Made by a program: the position numbers and the translations under genes. Positions 20,031 to 27,992 of a stretch of 64,000 bases of DNA are shown here, piece after piece. The stretch covers positions 15,438,501-15,502,500 of the forward strand of contig NC_088311.1 in NCBI RefSeq assembly GCF_910592395.1, read 5' to 3'. Source of the DNA: Lineus longissimus. Taxonomy: Eukaryota; Nemertea; Pilidiophora; Heteronemertea; Lineidae. The stretch's first letter is position 1. Each line of letters begins with the position of its first letter. The notes under the pieces are model-generated. The model had not been told where the DNA came from, made no database searches, and saw only the letters and a list, made by a program, of their open reading frames with translations.

Positions 20031-21173
20031 TTAGGCTTTTAGACTTTTTATGTCTGAAATTGGTAACCATTCATTGAATTTATCACTGTAGCCTTTCCAT
20101 TTCACTAATCCGTATTTTTTACCTTTAGTGGTCTTGTACCTCAATATCTTCTCGATCTTGTATTCTATTTGGTCAGGATTGGGAACATAACTTAATTCCT
20201 CCTCATAGAAATATCCTGGAATTTCTTCCTTTTGGTAATCTTGAAGTTTGTAGACGATAGGATGAGTGAAGATTATCTGTCTTATTTGAAAGACTTCTTC
20301 AGTGAAATTGGGTAAGTAGCCTTTATCGAAAATAGTCTTGTACTTTGAAATTCTGACGCTGTCGCCAACCTTGTACTTCGGATCTCCAAATGTTTCTTTA
20401 AGATGAAGACCGTAAAGGTTGTACCAGACAGTTCCTTCATTCTCCCTCTTTCTGGCGTGAATTGGTTTCATACCTATTGATGAGTGAAATGAGTTGTTGT
20501 ACCCGCTCACCAATTCATCTAGGACATCGACCCACTTGTCAGTTTCCTTTGTGGTGAAGTACTTCCACATTTTATGCTTTAAAGTTCTGTTGAATCTTTC
20601 CACAACTGCTGCCTTCTTACTTGAAAATGTAGAGAACCACTCTATGTTGTTTTCTCTCATGAGTTTTTTGAGGTGTTGGTTGTAGAACTCATTGCCTTCA
20701 TCAAATTGGATTTTCGTTGGTTTAGCTTCCTCAAAGATCACTTTAAATGCATCTCTAATTTCTTCTCCTCTCTTGCTCTTAACGGCCATAGCCCAAGCAT
20801 AGCGACTGAATAGGTCAATTACTGTCAAAATGAATCTGTTGCCTTTATTCTGTTTCTCAAATTTTTGCATGTCCACAAGATCTGCTTGCCATTGTTGATC
20901 GATGTAAGATACCATTGTCTTTCGGAACGTAAATTTCTTAATGGCCGGTTTGTGTAGTTGGTGAGTTGGTAGTGTGTCTAGAAATTCTTTTACTTCCTTG
21001 TACTTGATCAATTTGTTACCAGTTTTACTAGTTTTACTAGCAACACTATCTTCCCTTATTTGCTTCCATATCTTACCTAATGAACTGTAAGCCACAGGAC
21101 TTTCTGGATTGTAGTACAAATCTCTCAGATACTGTTCGATTTTGTCTGGGTCTTTTAGTTCTGTTTTACTCAT
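20031..21173 (-). CDS. int: Retroviral-type integrase with C-terminal chromodomain, 380 aa
   Basis: Inserts the element into host DNA. The DDE core is WQADLVD (D98), KIQFDEGNEF (D158) and AAVVERFNRTLK (E192). The D158-E192 spacing is near the 35-residue retroviral norm. An N-terminal helical region lacks an obvious HHCC zinc motif. The C-terminus (about 335-378) is a chromodomain: VEKIL-like start IEKILRYKTTKG, then YGLVKWKGY and NEWLP with the aromatic cage residues. Chromodomains steer insertion to modified histones. The gene is intact, consistent with the perfect 6-bp duplication. Start ATG 21173 lies in TTTAAATGAG, 4 bp from the divergent ATPase start. Confidence 0.92.
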   Translation of the reverse strand: MSKTELKDPDKIEQYLRDLYYNPESPVAYSSLGKIWKQIREDSVASKTSKTGNKLIKYKEVKEFLDTLPTHQLHKPAIKKFTFRKTMVSYIDQQWQADLVDMQKFEKQNKGNRFILTVIDLFSRYAWAMAVKSKRGEEIRDAFKVIFEEAKPTKIQFDEGNEFYNQHLKKLMRENNIEWFSTFSSKKAAVVERFNRTLKHKMWKYFTTKETDKWVDVLDELVSGYNNSFHSSIGMKPIHARKRENEGTVWYNLYGLHLKETFGDPKYKVGDSVRISKYKTIFDKGYLPNFTEEVFQIRQIIFTHPIVYKLQDYQKEEIPGYFYEEELSYVPNPDQIEYKIEKILRYKTTKGKKYGLVKWKGYSDKFNEWLPISDIKSLKA

Positions 21174-21180
21174 TTAAATG
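21171..21180. promoter_or_regulatory. Shared divergent start: CATTTAAATG
   Basis: The 10-bp palindrome CATTTAAATG holds the INT start codon on the minus strand (21173-21171) and the ATPase start codon on the plus strand (21178-21180), with only TTAA between. Each gene has TTTAAATG at its start. There is no room for separate conventional 5' UTRs without overlap. Confidence 0.8.
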
Positions 21181-21792
21181 AAGGCAAAAGACATACTAGT
21201 TTTCGGTCCACACAACATGTTGATTTCAGGAGTCACCAATTGCGGTAAGACTCATTTTGCTCTTGACCTCTTAGAGAAGGAATATCGTCATAAGTTCCAT
21301 TACATAGTCATTTTCTGTCCCACTTACTTCAGAAACAAGACGTACAATAGGAGATGGATTTACGAAGACAAGAATGTTTTCATTGTCAATCCAATTGCTG
21401 TAGCCAATAATTTAGACCCTGTGCTTCAATTTGCCACCATGGCCTTCGGAGGATCACAGACATTATTCATCATTGACGACTGTGCTAATTTGAGAGACAC
21501 AAAGAAGAAGGTGTCTGAGTTATGTAATCTTGCCTTTTCCGGTAGGCACTACAATCTGACTGTTTGGTTACTCGTTCAGAAGTACAACTCTGTTGTTAAG
21601 GACTTCAGAGAGAACATAAGGGTTTTAGTCCTGTTTTTCAACAAGGATGAATCGGCAATGAAAGATGCATTAGAAGAAAATAGTGTTATCCCTAAAGACC
21701 TGAGGCAAAAATACATAGATGCCCTTAAAAAGACGAAAGGATCTAAATTAATCATAAGACTAGAACACCCGTATGGTTTTATTCACGTTTAG
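21178..21792 (+). CDS. A32-like genome-packaging ATPase, 204 aa
   Basis: FtsK/HerA-superfamily ATPase that drives DNA into capsids in Polintons and related viruses. Walker A is SGVTNCGKTHF (residues 17-27), Walker B is TLFIIDDCA (about 94-102), followed by a sensor region GRHYNLTVWLLVQKY with the expected Gln. The size is near the family norm. It is the only core gene on the plus strand in the centre of the element. Its TAG overlaps the TAA of the convergent 145-aa gene by 4 bp. Intact. Confidence 0.88.
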   Translation: MKAKDILVFGPHNMLISGVTNCGKTHFALDLLEKEYRHKFHYIVIFCPTYFRNKTYNRRWIYEDKNVFIVNPIAVANNLDPVLQFATMAFGGSQTLFIIDDCANLRDTKKKVSELCNLAFSGRHYNLTVWLLVQKYNSVVKDFRENIRVLVLFFNKDESAMKDALEENSVIPKDLRQKYIDALKKTKGSKLIIRLEHPYGFIHV

Positions 21793-22226
21793 TCTTTTTT
21801 CTTCTTTCCAACAAAATAGTAAATCCCAAAACCCAAGACGCTCAATCCTAAAGAGATCCAAAGGTATTCGTAATTCTTCATTTCATCGCTGGGATTGTAG
21901 TAGTCGCTCAATTGCGGTTGTCTAGGAATTGTAATTCCATTATGTGGGTTTAAACTGTTGTACACTGAAAGTGCGGCGTCGGCATTTTTGAAGTCAATTG
22001 CCGCTTCATGTTCTCTCTTTAATTCAAGGTTAACGAAGTCAATGGTATTTTTCCTACGCTCATCCCATTCTGTGGATGCTCTTTGCAATTGCTCTTGAGC
22101 TAAATTATGTCTCTTTATTTCAGCCTCATAGCCATTCTTGTCTAGTGCTTTAAAAAGGTATCCAGAACCGGTGAAGGCTAAACCATTCACCAGCGCAGAA
22201 CCAATCATCATAGCTAAGCCTGCCAT
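21789..22226 (-). CDS. Two-ended membrane protein, 145 aa, unknown
   Basis: Starts at CTAAATGGCAGG. An N-terminal hydrophobic Gly/Ala-rich helix (MAGLAMMIGSALVNGLAF), a charged coiled-coil-like middle (IKRHNLAQEQLQRASTEW) and a C-terminal membrane helix (YLWISLGLSVLGFGIYYFV) with a basic KKKKD tail. Small membrane proteins of this kind lie among the virion genes of Polintons. The N-terminal part could be a signal anchor. Convergent with the ATPase. No named family recognised. Confidence 0.6.
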   Translation of the reverse strand: MAGLAMMIGSALVNGLAFTGSGYLFKALDKNGYEAEIKRHNLAQEQLQRASTEWDERRKNTIDFVNLELKREHEAAIDFKNADAALSVYNSLNPHNGITIPRQPQLSDYYNPSDEMKNYEYLWISLGLSVLGFGIYYFVGKKKKD

Positions 22227-22244
22227 TTAGTTTAGTGTGATTTT

Positions 22245-22306
22245 AGCCAAAATGAGTAAAAAATCAGGCGTAGTGAGTAAAAAATCAGGCGCAGTGAGTA
22301 AAGGTC
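22245..22306. repeat. Short tandem repeat at the 3' end of penton-like B
   Basis: AGTGAGTAAAAAATCAGGCG occurs about three times in a row with small changes. The terminal TGA of penton-like protein B falls in one copy. Confidence 0.6.
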
Positions 22307-23049
22307 AATTGGTATTGTACATCAAAACCATTAAGGTCGATAATGTCATTGTTTTCATCTGTTAGACGAATATTCAACTTGCCAACACTTGATTTGCACG
22401 GAATTTCCATGTTATCTCCAAAGGAATATGCTATCATATCTCCAAAGTTAGATTCTTTTATTGGTCTAGTGGCTAAGACATCTGATGGCTTGCCATTGCT
22501 CATTACATTGTTGACGATGTCACAGTGGAAAACAAAATAGTCCATTGGTCTAAAATTTATGGGCCTATCGCTTACAAACTCGCCCTTGTGTAATTCACCT
22601 ACATCTAAGATATCAGCATCTAAGGGGTAAGGCCATTCCGGTTTAAAGCCAAATAATTCATTGCTTTTACCAGGAAGGTAGGTCTGGAAATACTCCCCAT
22701 TTTTTCTCTTAAGCATCTTCATTACTGTCCTACCAGTGGGCTCATCAAAATAAAACTTAACAACATTTTTGCTTAAACTATTTTCTTTCAATTCATTTGC
22801 AAACATCTTTGAAAAGCTTTCAAGGTCATAGAGACCATCGGGTATTTTAATCACTGTCAACGAATATCCCTTTCACTTCATTTCATTATTTTGTTTTGCT
22901 TTACTTATGTTGTAGAATGTACAAGGTATTCCTGCAAATGTCAAACTGACGCTAATGACATTCTGAATTTCAGTGTTGAGATGTATGGTTAAATAATGTG
23001 ATTTCTGTTCTGGGTGGTCACTGGAATTAATGTACACCACGGTTTTCAT
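22285..23049 (-). pseudogene. Penton-like protein B, one in-frame TGA
   Basis: ATG at 23049 lies in GAGTAAATGAAAACC, then 58 codons with a beta-rich pattern (MKTVVYINSSDHPEQ, VISVSLTFAGIPC). A TGA at 22875-22873 interrupts, and the same frame runs on for 195 codons to TGA at 22285. The distal part contains FYFDEPTGRTVMKML, KPSDVLATRPIKES and LTDENNDIIDLNG, the blocks shared with penton-like A. It sits between the 145-aa and 78-aa membrane proteins, next to the MCP. The interruption is a single codon with no frame change, so the copy is probably inactivated by point mutation. Penton assignment by size, predicted beta content and position. Confidence 0.6.
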
Positions 23050-23066
23050 TTACTCTACAGTAAATT

Positions 23067-23303
23067 CTACTTGATTATGTTTCTGGGTAAAATACCTTGA
23101 TCGTAAAAGTATTCCAATGTTAAATTACTGACTGCTACAATTCCGCCAAGTTTAAGAATCTCTTCTAAGTTTGCCTGACTTGGCGGGCCAATGGCAATTC
23201 TTAAGAATCTCTTAAGTAAATATGAGTAACCAATTGTCGCCGTTGCTAATAGCACACTTTGGTACAGTGTATTGATGATTTCCTTCTTTCCTGGTGATTC
23301 CAT
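23067..23303 (-). CDS. Small membrane protein, 78 aa
   Basis: Starts at ACTGTAAATAAATGG. A hydrophobic helix (TLYQSVLLATATIGYSYLL) is followed by KRFLRIAIGPPSQANLEEIL and a second hydrophobic stretch (KLGGIVAVSNLTLEYFY), ending ILPRNIIK. Proteins with this size and GP-S-x-x-x-L-x-E-x-L pattern occur beside capsid genes of Polintons, presumably in the virion membrane or as scaffold. Separated by 20 bp from MCP and 17 bp from penton-like B. Intact. Confidence 0.6.
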   Translation of the reverse strand: MESPGKKEIINTLYQSVLLATATIGYSYLLKRFLRIAIGPPSQANLEEILKLGGIVAVSNLTLEYFYDQGILPRNIIK

Positions 23304-23323
23304 TTATTTACAGTAAAATAATC

Positions 23324-24580
23324 TTAATGTTGCAAGGAAACAATCTGTGAATTTTGAATGTTAACTTGAGCATCAGAAACCACAAATATGTGCATTTTGT
23401 ATGGTCCCTTTCCAGATTCTTTTGTTATCGACAATTGAATACCATCTTTAGTGTTTTGAAGCTTTTTGCCCGATCCGTGTAATCTATTGTCTTCAGTAGT
23501 TCTCAGGTCCAACCAAAGACCGTAGTTATTAGAGTCTCCATAGTACTTTTTCATAGACATGTTGCAGTCGTAAGTTTTCTTTAAGTCTTCGGTCATGAAG
23601 TGTTTCTTGATCTCCTCCCATTGATCTAGCATTCTCATTCCTTCTAGGAACACCTGATTAGCAACTCCTTCGATAGTTATTTGCACTTTTGTGATGTTAG
23701 GATTTTCAAACTTTTCGAAATCTCTTCAACCATCAGTGTAATCAGAAATGAATAGAAGTAATAGTCCTTTTATGGACATTCGAGGAAAATTGATGTTCTC
23801 GTTGATCAGCGTTTCATTGGCCGTTACGTTGACAGTTTTGAAGTGATCTACCCAGTCGTAATAGATGGAGAAACCTGAATTGTACTTGTTTGTTAGCGTA
23901 TTGGCTAATACCTTGTTAGTTACAGTGTCATATTCAAAACTGATATTTTCAAGTTTGTAATTCATGTTTGCAGTTGTGCTGGTAACGATGATCTCCTCCT
24001 TTGGTGCTAACGTAATCTCGATGATCACATCCTCTTGAATTGGAAACTTGTAAAATGGAGCATAGTTGAAAAATAGCTCAAAATCTAACGATATCTTGTA
24101 CTTGGCTCCAAATACTTTCTTCAGTGTTTTCTCATCGCTGGTTTCACCGGTAACATCGGCTTCTGCCACACCTGATCTCAACTTTCTAAGATTTTCTGAC
24201 TGAATACCTTGAAAAACCCTGTCGTTCCGTTCCTCAGATGTTAACCACAGATCTTTAAAAGTCGAATAATGACTGTATTCATTGAGATCAAATATCTGTT
24301 CCGTTCCCCACTTAATTACCATCTTGGTTAACAGGTTTCTGCCGAGATTGTTAACCACGCTGTTCTTTGAATCACCAGAAATGGTGACATCAGCTGACAG
24401 AAAAAGAGACCTGGGTGCAAAGAACGTATTTTCTCTTAAAGCAGGTATTCTAATGTACAATGTTTCTTTTGGATTAGCAGAAGACGGATTGTGCGTGATA
24501 ATGTGATGATTTCTCTCGGCCTTTAATCCGAGTGGAATCTTATGACTCCTTTCAGTGTTGAGCAGTACTCCAGTTGTCAT
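23324..24580 (-). pseudogene. Major capsid protein (double jelly-roll type), one in-frame TGA
   Basis: Forms the hexon-like shell in Polintons. The start is ATG 24580 in TTAAATAGAATG; the frame is open 10 codons further up, but the signal supports this ATG. The N-terminal half has the conserved block NNLGRNLLTKMVIKWG followed by DLNEYSHYSTFKDLW and ERNDRVFQGIQSENL, then beta-rich sequence (YKISLDFELFFNYAPF, IEITLAPKEEI). TGA at 23728-23726, after about 284 codons, interrupts. The same frame continues without shift to TAA 23324 (QVFLEGMRMLDQWE, GPYKMHIFVVSDAQV). Total about 418 codons. It lies between the 78-aa protein and the coiled-coil gene. The premature stop would delete the last third, so no capsid is expected from this copy. 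Confidence 0.8.
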
Positions 24581-24619
24581 TCTATTTAATTTGCTTGAAA
24601 AATCAATCAATCATTGATT

Positions 24620-26323
24620 TTACTTAGCAGCTTTAACAGCTTTAACACCTTCTATCAAACCATAAATTATGGAGCTAACAACAACAATCACTAGAATGAC
24701 TAAATGTTCGGCCATGAACCCAACAACTGCACCAATTGTTTTCAGGAGAAATGATACGATAGAACCGATGATTCCCGGTAAAGCCGCAACTGATTTCTTG
24801 GCCAGTTCTTTTAGCCATTCAGCAAACTTCTTTAGTCCTTCTCACACTTTATCTGGAATTGATGATGGTTTATCCGGACTTGGTGGGGTTGGGCTTGGCG
24901 GTCCTGGTTTAGGTACATCTTTCAAAGCATTACTGATACCAAGTTTTATGCCAAGACCTAAAGTGGTAATTATCATAAGCACTGCAGTTACTATTGCAGT
25001 GATTGTAAAGCCTTCAATCTTAAAAAGTATTTTTATTCTGTCCCCGAGTGAAATCTGTGAATCTGGTTTCTTCAAGAAATCAGTGATCAAACGTTTCAGT
25101 CTTTTTGAACTACTTTCAGCTTCTCTGTCTAATTCAAATACCTTGGCACGTTCACTATTCAGTTCCTCTTCCACTCTATCAATTTCTATTCTTAGCTCGT
25201 CCTTTTCTCTGTTTAGCTTTTCCTTTTTGTCTAAATGATCTTCTCCAGAGTTAATTAAATCTCTTCTTAGATCTTCATTTGCTTCTCCTAGGATAGCATT
25301 GTGTCTTTTTATATTGTTAAGTTCTTCTTCTAGGCTTTCTATTTTCATAACTTTCTCCCTCTTAACTGCTGCAAAATCATCCCCAGCTTGTTTTAACCCT
25401 CTAACTTCTCTCAAAGCGTTATCTGTAAAACCTAATGCACTTAATTCTTCATCAGTAGCATCTATGATTTTATCTATGGGTTTAGTTGAAGTGACAATCC
25501 CAGAAATTAATCTATCTGTTTGAGTGGATACAGATTTAGGTTCCCCTCCTGGTGGAACTGTCCCTGGTTGGGCTGCCCCTGGTGGGGCTGTCCCTGGTTC
25601 CCCTCCTGGTGGGGCTGACTTTGGTGGGCCTGATGAATAACCTTCCATGATAGTCATTTGAACTGCATCTGTTGGCCTTGACTCTGGGTCTGGTTTAATC
25701 ATATCTTTCAAAAGGTTGACGAATTTTGTGCCATATTTCATTAAAGTGTTTTCAGAATAGAATCTTCCATTATCCCTAGTTAATTGAATACCATTAAGTT
25801 TATGCCGATCTGGAAATGTTTCATATTTCAACATTGTAAATTGGGGGCCTGTAAGTTTCAACCAGTTAAATTCATATTGTGTCGGAATGTAGCGCAGACC
25901 TTTTGAATAAACCTTAATGCAGGGCGCAAGCTTACTCAGTTTATTCTTGTCATATTTCCATTCTGTTCCTTTCAATGCATTATCAAGTTTATCCTCTACT
26001 GCATCATAATTTAACTCCTTTCCAATCAATTCAGGGTCAAAACTTCTTGGCCTACCTGGGTCTGGTATTTCTGGTCTTGTTGGTGTAGTGAATTCCATAC
26101 CTGGAGTTAAGTTACCACTATCTGTGTTGTAAGTTGAGCCTTCATTAAATGTAGTGTTAATTAATGATGTTTCAGCAGTTCTCCCACTACCTATTTTGTA
26201 AGTTGATAATTCATTAAGTAGCTCAGTACTTGATGATGTTTCAGTAGAAGAACTACTGTTTGATTCTGAAAATTGATGATCACTAAAATCATCCATTGGG
26301 ATACCTTCTCCTCCTTCAGCCAT
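24620..26323 (-). pseudogene. Coiled-coil membrane structural protein, one in-frame TGA
   Basis: ATG 26323 follows directly on the TAA of the 452-aa gene (TAAATGG). Layout: Ser/Thr-rich disordered start; a folded segment near 130-220 (NKLSKLAPCIKVYSKG, YETFPDRHKLNG); a Pro/Gly repeat (PPGGEPGTAPPGAAQPG); a long coiled coil (about 315-420); and a membrane helix (ITAIVTAVLMIITTLGLGIK). TGA at 24844-24842 ends a 493-codon frame, but the same frame continues 73 codons with hydrophobic segments (LPGIIGSIVSFLLKTIG and HLVILVIVVVSSIIYGL) to TAA 24620. The tail is typical of this gene class, so the TGA is a lesion rather than a natural end. Could be a membrane-associated vertex or fibre protein; function unknown. 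Confidence 0.6.
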
Positions 26324-27682
26324 TTACTTTACAGTAATAAGAATTAAACTACCAACAACAGCGTAGAGGATAAACTTGATTGTTTCATGGGTATCATCAG
26401 TCTTATTGGGCACATCAGTCTTATTGGTCACATCAGGCCTACCGGTTACAGCAGTTTTACTTGTTACAGCAGTTTTACTTGTTACAGCAGTCTTCACATC
26501 TTTTGGTGTAGTGATATTAGCCTTAACCCTTATCTTCTTAGAAGTTTGACCTTGCATCAATGGAGGAGGCAAGGTCTTTTCATTGTTAATGTTATTCTTA
26601 CCAGGCTTCAATTGTTTAGTTGCTATCAGGATATCATTGTTGTAATTCTCGGTCTTACCGATCTTGAGTACCATGTCAGACTCTATGATGTACAGACCTG
26701 GGGCAATTACATAGTCTAATCGTGTGTGAGTGTCCGACAGTGCTTTCTGGTATCTAGCAATTGAGTTAGGGATATCCACATGCTGTTCAATTGAATCACT
26801 TAGAAGTTTGATGAATTCCTTATGTGCGTCTAACTCTGTTCCTGGTTGTCCAGTAATCGGGGTTCTAGTGAGGGCCTGTGACCCCAGTATGCAGTAAACA
26901 TATGTTCGGATGGAATCATTCAATCTTTCTATCCCTGGATTCGAGAAACCTGAGGACTTAAGAGTCATGAATTGTTGGTACGTTTGGCATGGTTTCTGTT
27001 CTATCACATCAAATACATTCTTGTGCCTCCTGACATGATCCTTGATGAAGATATCTGGGTACTTGAAATTAGACATACGAACGTCCCAGTCTTTTGTAAA
27101 CATCGAGGGCATTCTATTCTCGTGAACTTGCATCAGAAAGAAATTGATTTTCGAATCATTGATGTAGTATCCAGGATCAGTTATGTTTGGGTTGTAATCC
27201 GGTACACTCCAGGAAGTCCACCCCTCATTACTTTCAAACACTGAAAAATCATACTCGTCTTTTAAGCCAAATTCGCTTAGTAACTCGCCTAGTTTCCTAC
27301 GGTTAATGTTATTATTTGTTTCATTGAAATTGCTTTCTCCCAAAATGGGGATATCAAGATTCTTCATAATTTTTCTGATTTGATAGTAAGTGTGGAACCT
27401 GTAAAATGATCTGACCATTTGATTGCTGCTGTTCAGGTGCTCTAGTGAAATGCCACATCCAGTTGTCGCGAACCATACGGCCATGTTAAACTGATTCTGG
27501 TAGAACGCCAGTGGGTTTTTTTCAAGTCTTAGACAATCATCTCTGTTTTTCAATTTTAAAAACCCTGGCGTGATATCACTTTCTTGTACTTTGAAAAATC
27601 TGTTAGCGGTAACATAGACATCAAAGTGATAAAAGTCAAATGTAATTTTATCCTTATGCTTCGTTGCCAATGGGTAATGCAT
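26324..27682 (-). CDS. Polinton structural-type protein, 452 aa, C-terminal membrane anchor
   Basis: First gene inside the right TIR; starts at GTTAAATGCATTACCC, right at the inner TIR boundary, so the TIR may hold its promoter. The N-terminal 300 residues look globular (FDFYHFDVYVTANRF, FYQNQFNMAVWFATTGCG, SFYRFHTYYQIRK). A Lys/Thr repeat region (KTAVTSKTAVTSKTAVT, about 400-430) precedes a C-terminal hydrophobic helix (IKFILYAVVGSLILITV). This suggests a type of anchored attachment or membrane protein with a stalk. I do not recognise a named domain. Intact, and its stop TAA abuts the next ATG. Confidence 0.65.
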   Translation of the reverse strand: MHYPLATKHKDKITFDFYHFDVYVTANRFFKVQESDITPGFLKLKNRDDCLRLEKNPLAFYQNQFNMAVWFATTGCGISLEHLNSSNQMVRSFYRFHTYYQIRKIMKNLDIPILGESNFNETNNNINRRKLGELLSEFGLKDEYDFSVFESNEGWTSWSVPDYNPNITDPGYYINDSKINFFLMQVHENRMPSMFTKDWDVRMSNFKYPDIFIKDHVRRHKNVFDVIEQKPCQTYQQFMTLKSSGFSNPGIERLNDSIRTYVYCILGSQALTRTPITGQPGTELDAHKEFIKLLSDSIEQHVDIPNSIARYQKALSDTHTRLDYVIAPGLYIIESDMVLKIGKTENYNNDILIATKQLKPGKNNINNEKTLPPPLMQGQTSKKIRVKANITTPKDVKTAVTSKTAVTSKTAVTGRPDVTNKTDVPNKTDDTHETIKFILYAVVGSLILITVK

Positions 27683-27828
27683 TTAACTAACATGAATTTT
27701 GGTTAGGCCAAATGCTATCAGATGGCAGCACTGACGTAATTAATGTTAAACAGATGTTACCTTAAACAGGTGTTACCTTAAACAGATGTTACTGTTAAAT
27801 AGGCATAAATGTCATTGATCTAATAGAA

Positions 27829-27909
27829 AGTTCAATAGCCGAGTGTGTAAAGCATGGAGCTTCCACACATGAGGTTATGTGGGTGGGTTCGTTTCCCGGT
27901 GAAGGCAAC
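27829..27909 (+). other. tRNA-like segment with A and B boxes inside the right TIR
   Basis: TTCAATAGCCGAGTGTGTAA resembles the D-arm/A-box start of a type II tRNA, and GGTTCGTTTCC (27886-27896) is a near-consensus B box. The T-arm can form (GGG/CCC around TTCGTTT), but the acceptor stem pairs poorly, so a working tRNA is unlikely. A tRNA-derived relic or a Pol III promoter fits better. In the left TIR only the B-box part remains. Confidence 0.5.
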
Positions 27910-27954
27910 ATATGAAGACGGGGTTTAGTTGTGGCCAATAGAGCGGGTGTAAAT

Positions 27955-27992
27955 TTATCACGCCGTGATAAGTTTTTATCCCACTGGGATAA
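27955..27992. promoter_or_regulatory. Two tandem 17-bp palindromes in the right TIR
   Basis: TTATCACGCCGTGATAA (27955-27971), GTTT spacer, TTATCCCACTGGGATAA (27976-27992). It is the mirror of the left-TIR pair with the same 21-bp phase. Only the central base of one palindrome differs between the arms. Confidence 0.7.

Noticed and set aside
22873-24844. TGA as a sense codon or programmed readthrough in the Polinton
   Set aside because: Penton-like B also ends at a TGA used as a normal stop, the contexts after the three internal TGAs (A or G) are not the leaky TGA-C type, and no SECIS-like element was seen. Point-mutation decay is simpler.
24669-25238. 189-codon plus-strand frame opposite the coiled-coil gene
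   Set aside because: Ser/Phe/Leu-rich antisense of a coiled-coil gene, a common artefact.
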